Under the pieces are notes generated by a model that saw only the letters and a list, made by a program, of their open reading frames with translations, did not search any database and was not told the DNA's origin. DNA of 64,000 nucleotides from Paenibacillus sp. FSL R7-0273 (lineage in GTDB: Bacteria > Bacillota > Bacilli > Paenibacillales > Paenibacillaceae), in contig NZ_CP009283.1 of the NCBI RefSeq assembly GCF_000758625.1, positions 5,095,501 to 5,159,500 on the forward strand. Reading direction: 5' to 3'. The position numbers were made by a program, and so were the translations under genes. This document shows positions 1 through 8,130 of the stretch, one piece after another (the stretch's first letter is position 1; each line of letters opens with the position of its first letter).

Positions 1-359
1 TTCAGCAGCCGGGAGACGGCCTCCAGCTCCTCCCGTCCTCCATCGCCGGAGGCCAGCTGGATGTCGTAGCCCAGCTTGCCGGCGCCGAGCACAATCCCCC
101 GGATCACCTCCATACAGTAGAGGTTGGCCGGCCATATCTCTGCCGTGTCCGGCAGCAGGACACAGATGCAGCGGGTCGTCCGCGACACGAGGTTCTGCGC
201 GATAATATTCGGCGTATAGCCCAGCTCCTCCATCGTCTCCCGGACCCTGCGGGAGGTCTCCGCCCGTACATTGGCATGACCTGCCAGTACCCTGGAGACG
301 GTGGACACGGAGACGCCCGCCCGGCGGGCCACCTTTTTCATCGTAACCGTCATAGACAC
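1..359 (-). CDS. LacI-family transcriptional regulator (5' part, cut by window edge)
   Basis: The reverse strand encodes the N-terminal part of a LacI-type repressor and runs off the left edge. An N-terminal helix-turn-helix (KKVARRAGVSVSTVSRVLAG) is followed by the hinge-type stretch ending in ELGYTPNIIAQNL and by the start of a periplasmic-binding-protein-like effector domain (CICVLLPDTAEIWPAN, then RGIVLGAGKLGYDIQLAS). The start is taken as GTG at 357-359 because GGAGG at 369-373 lies 9 nt upstream; an in-frame ATG at 351-353 is the alternative. Proteins of this family bind sugars or sugar phosphates and repress catabolic genes. It lies downstream of, and on the same strand as, a solute-binding lipoprotein gene, so carbohydrate control is likely. 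The ligand cannot be read from this fragment. Confidence 0.9.
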   Translation of the reverse strand, partial: MSMTVTMKKVARRAGVSVSTVSRVLAGHANVRAETSRRVRETMEELGYTPNIIAQNLVSRTTRCICVLLPDTAEIWPANLYCMEVIRGIVLGAGKLGYDIQLASGDGGREELEAVSRLL

Positions 360-533
360 TAGAATCAGCCTCCTTTCCAACCCCACTCTCTCAACTTTCA
401 TGCCCATGCATACACCGTGACACTTCGCCGTATACCCACCCCGTTCTTCCTCCGTCTCCTTACACACCCGAGTCAGCAGGGTGGCGGAGTTGGAGGTGCG
501 AGTATGGGGGATGGCCAACTCCCAAAGACAATC

Positions 534-563
534 CCGCCCCGCGCAACAGATTGCGCGGGGCGG
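534..563 (-). terminator. GC-rich hairpin after the solute-binding protein gene
   Basis: A perfect 13-bp inverted repeat (CCGCCCCGCGCAA, loop CAGA, then its complement) lies just past the stop codon of the reverse-strand lipoprotein gene. The T-run after it on the minus strand is weak (gattgtcttt), so termination may be incomplete and some transcripts could continue towards the LacI-type gene. Confidence 0.6.
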
Positions 564-575
564 ATGACAAGCGGA

Positions 576-2183
576 TTATTTTACACTGGTATAACGGCTG
601 TAGGCTTCGGTACGGATCTTGAGCAGCTTGTCGAGCCCCATGTCGTTCAGCTGCTTCACATAGGCATCCCAGCCCTCATCGATATTGCCCTTGCTGATGA
701 ATTGGGCGCGCATCGTGTTCACATAAGAATCAATGTCGGTGGTCAGCGTAGGCAGCTCCTCGAACTCCTCGGCGGTGTACATTACGTTAGGGAACGGCTC
801 AGTCACATACTCACTGCCCAGCTTATCAAGCTGCAGCTTCAGGCCGTCGCCGGATTCCGTGCTCAGCACGATCTTTTGCTCAAAGTCCGGGCTGACATAT
901 TTCGGACCAAAGTCACGCAGCGACTGCTCCCAGTACCATGCATCGGCGCTGGTTCCGGCAGGCGGGTCCATCAGCGTATAGGTACCGTCATCATTTTTCT
1001 GGATAACCGTACCGATTGCGCCCCAGAAGTTCTGAATGCTCGCTTCATCGGTGTAGAACTGGTCCGCCCAGCGTGCGGCGATTTCCGGCGTTTTGCAGGA
1101 GGAAGTGATCAGGAACTCGTTGCGGGCCAGGTTCATCCCGTTCGGATTGCCGATCGTGTAGCGTTTTCCGTCCGGTCCGGCGATTGGCGGAATCGTTACG
1201 TACTGGTCGCCCCATTTGCCGAATACGGCATCCGGTGTCCACTGGTAGGAGAAGCCTACAACTGGAGCATCCGGGTTCTGGAATTTGGCGGATCTCATCG
1301 TGTCGTCCTGGGTGAACAGCTCTTTGTCGAGCAGGCCTTCGGTGTACAGCTTATTTTCCCATTTCAGACCTTCCTTGTATTCCTCCGAGGTCGGGTAGTA
1401 TACAGCTTTGCCGTCCTTCACAATCATGTTGTTGTTGTTGAGGTCGGCGATGCCGAACGGGCTGATCAGGTCATTGCTGACTTCGATATACGGAATTTCA
1501 TCCGCCTTGCCGTTGCCGTTCGGGTCCTGCTCCTTGAACGCCTTCATTACGTTGTACAGCTCGTCGATGGTCTCTGGTACCTTCAGGCCGAGCTTGTCAA
1601 GCCAGGTTTTGTTGATAACCGGCTGGCGTGAGCTCTTTGGACGTGACGGCAGTCTGGCCGGCAAAGAGTAGATTTTACCGTCCGGGAACGTGCTGATCTT
1701 CTTCATATCCGGCGTCTCATCCATAGCGGCCTTGAGGTTAGGCATATACTGGTCGATATAGTCATCCAGCGGACGGAAGTAGCTCAGGTTGTTCACGATA
1801 TCGGAATCCGAGAAGGTCTGATCCCCGATTACTACATCCGGCAGCGTGCCGCTGGCCAGCATGATTGACTTCTGCTCGGCCCAGTCATTGGAGGACATGA
1901 CCTGCCAGTCGATTTTTACATTCGTATTCGTTTCCAGATCCTTCAGCCACTGGTTCTGCGTGAACGTATCCCCCATGCTGCCCCAGCGCACAGTCAGTAC
2001 CTTCAGGGTTACCGGCTCGCTTACAATCGGCAGCCCTTCCTTGTTGAAGCTGCTTGTATCACTGTTAACAGCATTGTTCTCCCCGTTACCGCCGCCGCAG
2101 CCCGCGAGTCCGGCAACCATTACGGCAGCCAGCAGGCCGGTTGTCAGTTTTTTTGCTGTCCCGTTCTTACTCCGTTTAACCAT
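576..2183 (-). CDS. ABC transporter extracellular solute-binding lipoprotein (LplA-like)
   Basis: A 535-residue substrate-binding lipoprotein for a carbohydrate ABC importer. The N-terminus has basic residues, a hydrophobic stretch and a lipobox (LAGC) with the lipidated cysteine near residue 29, followed by a Gly/Asn-rich linker. The body resembles the large Paenibacillus and Bacillus LplA/family-1 binding proteins: a first lobe with LKVLTVRWGSMGD, and central PNGNGKADEIPY and FGIADLNNNN segments that look like a calcium-binding-type loop common in this group. No cognate permease genes are in the window; they may lie elsewhere, as is common. The divergent YesM/YesN pair and the LacI-type gene downstream suggest sugar- or oligosaccharide-induced expression. 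The actual ligand is unknown. Confidence 0.9.
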   Translation of the reverse strand: MVKRSKNGTAKKLTTGLLAAVMVAGLAGCGGGNGENNAVNSDTSSFNKEGLPIVSEPVTLKVLTVRWGSMGDTFTQNQWLKDLETNTNVKIDWQVMSSNDWAEQKSIMLASGTLPDVVIGDQTFSDSDIVNNLSYFRPLDDYIDQYMPNLKAAMDETPDMKKISTFPDGKIYSLPARLPSRPKSSRQPVINKTWLDKLGLKVPETIDELYNVMKAFKEQDPNGNGKADEIPYIEVSNDLISPFGIADLNNNNMIVKDGKAVYYPTSEEYKEGLKWENKLYTEGLLDKELFTQDDTMRSAKFQNPDAPVVGFSYQWTPDAVFGKWGDQYVTIPPIAGPDGKRYTIGNPNGMNLARNEFLITSSCKTPEIAARWADQFYTDEASIQNFWGAIGTVIQKNDDGTYTLMDPPAGTSADAWYWEQSLRDFGPKYVSPDFEQKIVLSTESGDGLKLQLDKLGSEYVTEPFPNVMYTAEEFEELPTLTTDIDSYVNTMRAQFISKGNIDEGWDAYVKQLNDMGLDKLLKIRTEAYSRYTSVK

Positions 2184-2504
2184 GTATTACTCCCCCGTTT
2201 CTTGTATGTGCTTTCGCTTTACATGTCTAATCATAACGGCTTGCAGATAGGCATTCCGGACGCTTTGCCGCCGTTATTCGGACCTCTGGCGCACATCTGC
2301 CTGTTTTCCGGACACGGATCTTCCCGACTGGCTCTTTTTTCATAACACTTTCCAGACCTTTGATAGCGCTTTCCGGACTTTGCGGCCAAACGCCCCTTTG
2401 TTCTTATGTTTTTTTCGGGCAAAGGTTTTATAATGTTGATGTTACCTAAATAAAACGCATTCATTATTGAAATCGCGCAGAAAGGGACCGGTACGTACCC
2501 AGCC
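2184..2504. promoter_or_regulatory. Divergent control region with repeated TTCCGGAC-like motifs and a cre-like site
   Basis: This 321-nt gap separates the lipoprotein gene (left, minus) from the sensor kinase gene (right, plus). It contains TTCCGGAC or one-mismatch versions at about 2254, 2276 (shortened), 2306, 2321, 2350 and 2371; several are 21-22 or 44 nt apart, about two or four helical turns. TGATAGCGCTTTCC at 2361-2374 resembles a CcpA cre site. The repeats are plausible binding sites for the AraC-type YesN regulator encoded next door. No clear -35/-10 pair was assigned. Confidence 0.45.
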
Positions 2505-4247
2505 ATGACCAAAAAAACAGCAGCACCCAAGCCGCTTCCCATCCGCCACTATGTAAGGGTTATGATCCTGATTGCCGTCATTGTCCTCATCGCGGATCTA
2601 ATCATCAGCATTACTTCCATTATTATCGTCAGGCAGCAGTCGACCCGCTATCTTAAGGATACGGCGGCGCTGTACATTAATCGGATTAATCATGATTTCG
2701 CTTACATGAACCACTATATGGGCTGGACGCTGGCCAATGACGAGACGCTGAACACAATGAACGCCTACCGCATCAACAGCATTGAGTTTCTAAAATCCAA
2801 CGAGAATCTGCACAAAAAATTTACCGAGCTGCAGAAGAACTACGGCCAGGAATATAATTTTTTCTACTATTTAAAAAATCAGTCCTACTTCCTGAACTGT
2901 GCGCCGATCAGCGTGAACTATCCGGACTATCTGGAGCTGAAGCGGCAGATCATCTCTTTTATTGACGACAAGGAGGTGTACGAAAAGTTCTATTCCAAAT
3001 GGACGCCTATTCTGGTAAACGGCAAATATTACGTCATTAATATCGTCCCGTACTACAACCGCTATCTGATCGGACTGATCTCCGCCGACAACCTGATCCG
3101 CCCGCTGCGCGAGATTAATTTGGGGGCCAACGGGTATGCTTCGCTCGTGGATGACCAGGGTACCGTGCTCTCAAGTCCCGTATCCAACAGCGGCAGGGTG
3201 CTTCCCGAGGAGGGAGGTTCCTCCCTGCTTAGGCAGCCGCGCACCACGATCAGCAGCGAGTTCCTGAATACAACGTTCAGTGCGGACATGGTGATCCAAT
3301 TCGGGGCTTTTGAAAAAATCATGATTGCCCAGCTCCTGATCGTCCTGCTGTTCTTCATGGTGATCTCGTCGCTGTCGATCATTATGATCTTTTTCAACCG
3401 GAGGGTGCTTGGACCGATCCAGAGCTTCTCCGAGAATCTGGCCCGTATTAATGAAGAAAGCCAGCCGGCAGACTACAAGGGCAGCAAAATCATCGAGCTC
3501 GAGCAGGCCAACTCCCAGTTCAAGGATCTCGTCCAGCAGATCAAAACGTTCAAAATTACAATGTACGAGCAGGAGCTGGAGAAGCAGCAGATTCAGCTGG
3601 ATTATATGAAGCAGCAGATCAAGCCGCATTTTTTCCTGAACTGCCTGACCAGCATTTACAGCATGGCTCAAATTCAAATGTATCAGGAAATTGAGGATAT
3701 GGCGATGACCACCTCAAAGTATTTCCGCTACCTGTTCCAGAACGGGGAGAACTTCGTGCCGCTGGAGAGCGAGATTGAGCATGTGCAGATGTATCTGGAG
3801 ATTCAGAAGCAGCGCTACCGGGACGCCTTCAGTTATCAGGTCGGGCTGCCTGAGGAGGCCAGGAATGTAAAAATCCCGCCGCTTGTGCTGCAGACTTTCA
3901 TTGAGAATTCTGTCAAATACGCCATCTCCCGGGAAAATGAAATGCAGATCACGCTCACTGTACAGCGCTGCCAGCTGGAGGAGGGAATTGCCGGTACGCG
4001 GATTGAGCTGTCGGATAACGGGCCGGGGTTTCCGCCGGAGGTGCTGGAGAAGCTGCAGGGCGGACTGCCGCTCGATCAGACCAAAGGCACGCATATCGGC
4101 ATTATGAACACACTGAAACGGCTGGAATATCTCTACTATAATCTGGCCGGCGTGACTTTCACCAATATTCCCGGCAGCGGCGCATGCATCACGTTATACC
4201 TGCCCGATCTTCCGGAGCCTATAGCAGAAAGGAAGTTAGATCTATGA
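2505..4247 (+). CDS. YesM-type sensor histidine kinase
   Basis: A 580-residue membrane sensor kinase of the YesM (HPK7-like) class. An N-terminal membrane segment at about residues 18-40 and a second at about 265-295 bracket a large extracellular sensor domain. A HAMP-like linker (FNRRVLGPIQSFSENL) and a coiled coil follow, then the His_kinase box with the phospho-accepting His in IKPHFFLNCLTS. The ATPase domain shows the N box (ENSVKYA) and G1 (DNGPGFP). Its TGA stop overlaps the ATG of the next gene (ATGA at 4244-4247), so the two are translationally coupled. The upstream purine stretch (agaaaggga, near 2480) is far from the ATG, so the exact start is a little uncertain. It probably senses a sugar, or a binding-protein complex, and phosphorylates the neighbouring YesN-type regulator. 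Confidence 0.93.
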   Translation: MTKKTAAPKPLPIRHYVRVMILIAVIVLIADLIISITSIIIVRQQSTRYLKDTAALYINRINHDFAYMNHYMGWTLANDETLNTMNAYRINSIEFLKSNENLHKKFTELQKNYGQEYNFFYYLKNQSYFLNCAPISVNYPDYLELKRQIISFIDDKEVYEKFYSKWTPILVNGKYYVINIVPYYNRYLIGLISADNLIRPLREINLGANGYASLVDDQGTVLSSPVSNSGRVLPEEGGSSLLRQPRTTISSEFLNTTFSADMVIQFGAFEKIMIAQLLIVLLFFMVISSLSIIMIFFNRRVLGPIQSFSENLARINEESQPADYKGSKIIELEQANSQFKDLVQQIKTFKITMYEQELEKQQIQLDYMKQQIKPHFFLNCLTSIYSMAQIQMYQEIEDMAMTTSKYFRYLFQNGENFVPLESEIEHVQMYLEIQKQRYRDAFSYQVGLPEEARNVKIPPLVLQTFIENSVKYAISRENEMQITLTVQRCQLEEGIAGTRIELSDNGPGFPPEVLEKLQGGLPLDQTKGTHIGIMNTLKRLEYLYYNLAGVTFTNIPGSGACITLYLPDLPEPIAERKLDL

Positions 4248-5866
4248 ATATTTTGCTGGTAGATGACGATTATTACGTAATAGCCGCCCTGCAGAAAAAA
4301 ATCGGCTGGCCGCAGCTGGGCATCGAAACGGTATATACCGCGAACAATGTGGCCCAGGCGCGCGAGATTCTGGAGAAGCATCCCGTGCAGATTCTGATCT
4401 CCGACATTGAAATGCCGCAGGGCAGCGGACTGGAGCTGCTGGCCTGGATCAGGGAGCAGAATCTCAGCGTTCAGGCAATCCTTTTGACCAATTATGCTGA
4501 CTTCAACTACGCCCAGAAGGCGATTGAGCTGCAGAGCTTCGAATATTTCCTCAAGCCGATTGAGTTCGACAAGCTGATGCTGATCATCCAAAAAGCCGTT
4601 GCCCGCGCCAAGGAGCAGCAGAGCAATGAGGAGGCCATTCTGGGCGGCTACTTCTGGCAGAAAAACCAGTCCAAAAACCTCGAGCATTTCTGGCGCAAGC
4701 TGGTCAGCAGCAGCACCTCCTCTCCGGTTAAGCAGGCGGAAATCAGCCGTGCAATTGAAGAGCAGAATCTGTCCTATCAGATGGGCGATCTCATCCAGCC
4801 TATCCTGTTCAATGTCTTCCCCCACAACGGCAGCATGGGCAGGGAAGAGAAGGATCTGTTCGACTTCGCGCTGCTGAATGTGCTGTATGAGCTGCTGCAG
4901 CATCCCGGCTACACGGTCCAGAGCATTCTGGAGGTAAAAGAGTACAACTGGATCGCCATCCTTAACTGGAGCGAGCCGCCGATGGACAATGCCTTGCTGC
5001 AGGCGACCGGGGCTTCTTTTATCCAAAAGGCGGTGCCTTATCTGAAATGCGATGCCTGCTGCAATATCGGCCTGACGGGTGAGCTGCAGCAGATCGGCAG
5101 CATCCTGAAGCAGCTGCTGAACATGGACGAGGAGCTGACGAGATGCCGGAACCAGACATACCTTGTGGAGAACGACCTGCGCCAGCCGAAGTCCTCCTAC
5201 ACCCCGCCGGATCTGGCCCAGCTTGAGGAGCTGCTGAACCAGAACAAGCTGGCTATTTTTCTGGAGGAGGCCATCCGCTATCTGCGCTCCATGCTCAGCT
5301 ACAAGTCGCTCGATACCTCGGTGCTCGGCCTGTTCCGGCTGGACATGGTGCAGCTGGTGTACTCTTTTCTCAAGCAAAAGGGCATCCAGGCCCACAAGCT
5401 GTACGCCGGCAAAACCAATGACAAGCTGCTGCTCCACTCCCTGCACTCGATTGAGGACATGGAGGAATATCTAAAGTACCTGGTTAACACCGCCATGGAG
5501 TACCGCGACTTCGCCGCCCAGCCCAAATCCATTGCCGAGGAGATCAAGCAGTACATCCACGAGCATTACGGGGACGACCTGACCCGCAACGATCTGGCGG
5601 AAATCGTCTACCTCAATCCGGACTATCTGGCCCGGCTGTTCAAGCGCGAAACCGGCATCTCCCTCGGCAGCTACGTTATCCAGGTCCGCATCGCCGCCGC
5701 CAGACATCTGCTGGAGACAACCAGCCTGTCCGTCTACACCATTGCCAGCAAAACCGGCTACTCCAACTACTCCTACTTTTCCAAGCTATTTAAGCAGGAG
5801 GTCGGTTTATCGCCGAATGAGTATAAGAAGGAGCAGCACGTCCAACCTCTTAACTTAAGTCAATGA
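4244..5866 (+). CDS. YesN-type response regulator, AraC DNA-binding domain
   Basis: A 540-residue response regulator. The receiver domain begins MNILLVDDDYYV, with the acidic pocket (DDD) and the phospho-acceptor Asp near residue 54 in LISDIEMPQG; the switch Lys is in FEYFLKPIEF. A long middle region of unknown fold (about 130-430) is typical of the YesN group. The C-terminal about 100 residues form two AraC helix-turn-helix motifs (LAEIVYLNPDYLARLFKRET and IASKTGYSNYSYFSKLFKQE). The start is placed at 4244 rather than at the in-frame ATG 60 nt upstream: it yields a canonical receiver N-terminus, overlaps the kinase stop, and follows gaaaggaag. It presumably activates the divergent binding-protein gene through the repeats in 2184-2504. 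Confidence 0.93.
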   Translation: MNILLVDDDYYVIAALQKKIGWPQLGIETVYTANNVAQAREILEKHPVQILISDIEMPQGSGLELLAWIREQNLSVQAILLTNYADFNYAQKAIELQSFEYFLKPIEFDKLMLIIQKAVARAKEQQSNEEAILGGYFWQKNQSKNLEHFWRKLVSSSTSSPVKQAEISRAIEEQNLSYQMGDLIQPILFNVFPHNGSMGREEKDLFDFALLNVLYELLQHPGYTVQSILEVKEYNWIAILNWSEPPMDNALLQATGASFIQKAVPYLKCDACCNIGLTGELQQIGSILKQLLNMDEELTRCRNQTYLVENDLRQPKSSYTPPDLAQLEELLNQNKLAIFLEEAIRYLRSMLSYKSLDTSVLGLFRLDMVQLVYSFLKQKGIQAHKLYAGKTNDKLLLHSLHSIEDMEEYLKYLVNTAMEYRDFAAQPKSIAEEIKQYIHEHYGDDLTRNDLAEIVYLNPDYLARLFKRETGISLGSYVIQVRIAAARHLLETTSLSVYTIASKTGYSNYSYFSKLFKQEVGLSPNEYKKEQHVQPLNLSQ

Positions 5867-5921
5867 ACGAACATATCCCCCGGTGTAAGATGGACTCATT
5901 ACAATGCAAGGGGGATTGTTC

Positions 5922-6650
5922 ATGAGTAACACATTGAGAGGATTATCGGAACAGCGGACAACGGCTTTAATATCGGGGATCGGATTATTGCTTATGGCGC
6001 TCGTTGCCGCTTTTTCATATGGATATGCCCATTCTGCACTTCTCACCGAAGGGGATGCAAATGCCACATTACAAAGCCTGCTGGCGCATAACCATCTCTT
6101 CCGTGCAGAGCTTGCCGGCTGGATCATCATCCTGGTGCTCGATATTATCGTCGCCTGGTCGTGTTATCTTTTCCTGAAGCCTATAAATCAGCCGTTGTCT
6201 CTGCTTGCTGCGTGGCTGCGGCTAATATACACAGCTATCCTGGGCATCGCGGTAATGAATTTACTATTTGTGCAGCTGCTGACAACGGGTACAGAATATA
6301 CGCAGGGTTATACCTCAGACCAATTGGGCGTGCAAATCCTGCTCCATTTAAAAGCATTTGACGCCATGTGGTCCGTCGGCTTAATTATATTTGGCGGGCA
6401 TTTGCTGATCCTGGGTATACTGGCGCTTCAGGCGGTTAACGTTCCGGGATGGACTGCTGTTTTGCTGCTGATTGCTTCGGCCGGATATATTCTTACTCAC
6501 GTAAGCAAGCTCTTGCTTCCTGAATATGAGGGAATTGGGGATGTTGTTGAGGCTGTCTTTATCGTTCCTATGTCAGCTGGGGAGCTGGGCTTTGCTCTAT
6601 GGCTGCTGTTTCGGGGAGGGAAAGGACGGACACAGATAAGCTTAGGCTGA
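5922..6650 (+). CDS. DUF4386-type integral membrane protein
   Basis: A 242-residue membrane protein with about six hydrophobic segments and no enzymatic motif that I can recognise. The sequence (GIGLLLMALVAAFSYG at the N-terminus, central AWLRLIYTAILGIAVMNLL, later LHLKAFDAMWSVGLIIFGGHLL) matches the DUF4386 family. The start is set at 5922, 18 nt downstream of another in-frame ATG, because AAGGGGG at 5908-5914 gives ideal spacing. The gene converges on the Crp/Fnr gene with only 3 nt between the two stops. A second DUF4386 protein lies at 10222-10920. The function of the family is unknown; it often sits beside one-component regulators. Confidence 0.8.
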   Translation: MSNTLRGLSEQRTTALISGIGLLLMALVAAFSYGYAHSALLTEGDANATLQSLLAHNHLFRAELAGWIIILVLDIIVAWSCYLFLKPINQPLSLLAAWLRLIYTAILGIAVMNLLFVQLLTTGTEYTQGYTSDQLGVQILLHLKAFDAMWSVGLIIFGGHLLILGILALQAVNVPGWTAVLLLIASAGYILTHVSKLLLPEYEGIGDVVEAVFIVPMSAGELGFALWLLFRGGKGRTQISLG

Positions 6651-6653
6651 TAA

Positions 6654-7232
6654 TTATCCGGAAGATATTCTTTTCTTTATTCTGCTGAGAGACTCCGGAC
6701 TCATGCCCAGATAACTCGCTAGCTGATGCTGCGGGACTCTGCCGATTAAGGAAGGCCGCTTGGCACATAAAGCCTTGAAGCGTTCCTCAGGTGAAGAGGC
6801 GATAAACGCGGCGAAATCTGCTTGCATTTTGCCAAAATTCGCCTCAATCATCCTGCGGGTCATAGTCTCCAGTTCACTATACTTGGCATACATCTGCTGC
6901 TCCGTATCCAGGCTTCCGGTAACCATCACACAATCTTCAACGCACTGCAGAGTGTAATCAGAGGATTTATCTGTCCTGTGGTAATTAAAATTGACGATGG
7001 CCTCTTCTTCCGTATAAAAATTTGAGGTAACCTCCCGTCCCGCTTCATCCACCGAATACTGCCTCACGCAGCCTTTCAGAATAAAGTAGCAGTTACTGGT
7101 GAGGTCGCCTTGTCTAAAGAGCACGGTTCCCTTTTTGAATTCTTCTATACTGATTTCGTCTAAAATAGCTTGTTGTTCCTCTTCGCTAAGGGAACTCATG
7201 CCCGTCATATATATGAGCAAGTTATTTTTCAT
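6654..7232 (-). CDS. Crp/Fnr-family transcriptional regulator
   Basis: A 192-residue regulator with an N-terminal cyclic-nucleotide-binding-like beta-roll (LFRQGDLTSNCYFILKGCVRQY, about residues 40-62) and a short C-terminal region (LIGRVPQHQLASYLGMSPES) that is a winged-helix recognition segment. The classical cAMP-binding Arg/Ser signature is not clear, so the ligand is unknown. The start is set at the ATG at 7232, which has GAGGAAG 6 nt upstream; an ATG 21 nt earlier has no convincing ribosome site. The upstream gap contains three copies of CACTTAAT that could be its own operators. It resembles the Crp-like regulators that neighbour small membrane or DoxX-type genes in Firmicutes. Confidence 0.85.
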   Translation of the reverse strand: MKNNLLIYMTGMSSLSEEEQQAILDEISIEEFKKGTVLFRQGDLTSNCYFILKGCVRQYSVDEAGREVTSNFYTEEEAIVNFNYHRTDKSSDYTLQCVEDCVMVTGSLDTEQQMYAKYSELETMTRRMIEANFGKMQADFAAFIASSPEERFKALCAKRPSLIGRVPQHQLASYLGMSPESLSRIKKRISSG

Positions 7233-7467
7233 ATCGGTCTTCCTCTTCGGCATTTTTTAAGTGATTAAGTGGCCTTGAATCAATTTAGTTGGATTTTCGT
7301 CACTTAATTCTTCTCTTTTCCTCACATTCTAATGATTAGTTATAAAAAAGTCACTTAATATATCTCCAAACCCCCTCCAGGCGCAGAAACAGTAAAATTA
7401 AGTTACCTTTTTCCAATTAGATGGATCAAACAGGCTGTTTGACCGGAATTAGGTGTCCTTTTTCCAC
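7233..7467. promoter_or_regulatory. AT-rich gap with repeated CACTTAAT octamers
   Basis: This region upstream of the Crp/Fnr gene carries ATTAAGTG at 7264-7271 and its complement CACTTAAT at 7301-7308 and 7352-7359. The first two form an inverted pair 37 nt apart; the last is 51 nt further on. CCACTTATATTAA near 7466 is a weaker match. They are candidate operators for the neighbouring Crp/Fnr-type protein, although they are not the FNR or CRP consensus. Confidence 0.35.
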
Positions 7468-7905
7468 TTATATTAATAGAACTGGTGAATTTTTCGTTTT
7501 GGGACTGGCCGTGACTCCAGAGAATGTTTGGACTTCCGGCCGCTGTTGTCTGCAGATTTCTTGATTTGATACCGCTGTTAGCGGTGGAAATCCGCAGACA
7601 AAGGCGGACACTTCCGTTCCTCCAGTTCCAAAATTCCCCTCCGCCACTTTTCCCTTAACTAAAATTTTCAAGTTCAATCCTACAAAAACCCCCGGAAATC
7701 CGAATACCCAAATCAGCAGCCCAAGGAGGATGATCACCCCGCCGGCAGCTTTAAACAGTACAAGGGGGACTCCATGTGTGTACTCTTTAGACTTTACAGT
7801 ACGAATGGTTTTAGTATTTACCTTCACCGTTTTCTGCCGAAGAATCGAGGCACCGGCTATAACCAAAAACAAGCCTGTTACGATTCTAACTATAATGACC
7901 AACAT
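7468..7905 (-). CDS. Small membrane protein of unknown function
   Basis: A 145-residue protein with two clear hydrophobic segments in its first half (LVIIVRIVTGLFLVIAGASIL and LFKAAGGVIILLGLLIWVFGF) separated by a polar Lys/Thr-rich loop. The second half is polar, rich in Gly, Thr and Ser, with three Cys, and does not resemble anything I know; it could be real or the result of a frameshift after residue about 90. The start has a strong purine run (aggggggtgg) before it. It is the last gene of a same-strand set with the 59-residue protein and the SseB-like gene. Confidence 0.55.
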   Translation of the reverse strand: MLVIIVRIVTGLFLVIAGASILRQKTVKVNTKTIRTVKSKEYTHGVPLVLFKAAGGVIILLGLLIWVFGFPGVFVGLNLKILVKGKVAEGNFGTGGTEVSAFVCGFPPLTAVSNQEICRQQRPEVQTFSGVTASPKTKNSPVLLI

Positions 7906-7950
7906 AGTCAGGCCACCCCCCTGTCCCTGGCTATAACCCCTGCGTGGATC

Positions 7951-8130
7951 TCAGCTTCTCCTCTTGGAATTCATAGCCATCCAATACCCGGCCACGCCGA
8001 CGAGAATCGCATAAAGAGTGTATACTATCTTCTTCTGAGTAGACCATTCATCATACAGCAGCCAGACAGTAGCGGTTAATCCTCCACTCGAAAAGAGTCC
8101 AACAATAATGGACTGCGTTTTTATGGACAT
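7951..8130 (-). CDS. Overlooked 59-residue membrane protein coupled to the SseB-like gene
   Basis: Read on the minus strand, an ATG at 8128-8130 abuts the TAA of the SseB-like gene directly (TAAATG), a typical translational-coupling junction. The product begins MSIKTQSIIVGLFSSGG, has one membrane segment at about 8-25 and a second at about 35-50 (IVYTLYAILVGVAGYWMAM), and ends in the basic tail NSKRRS before a TGA. GGGGAGAAG within the end of the upstream gene can serve as the ribosome site. No family is recognised. The coupling and coherent two-segment topology make it a likely real gene. Confidence 0.7.
   Translation of the reverse strand: MSIKTQSIIVGLFSSGGLTATVWLLYDEWSTQKKIVYTLYAILVGVAGYWMAMNSKRRS

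Noticed and set aside
417..1631. Plus-strand ORF of 404 codons
   Set aside because: Fully antisense to the solute-binding lipoprotein gene, lacks known domains and has the low-complexity look of a shadow frame.
4136..5446. Minus-strand ORF of 436 codons rich in Leu and Gln
   Set aside because: Antisense to the YesN-type regulator; composition results from codon pattern of the real gene.
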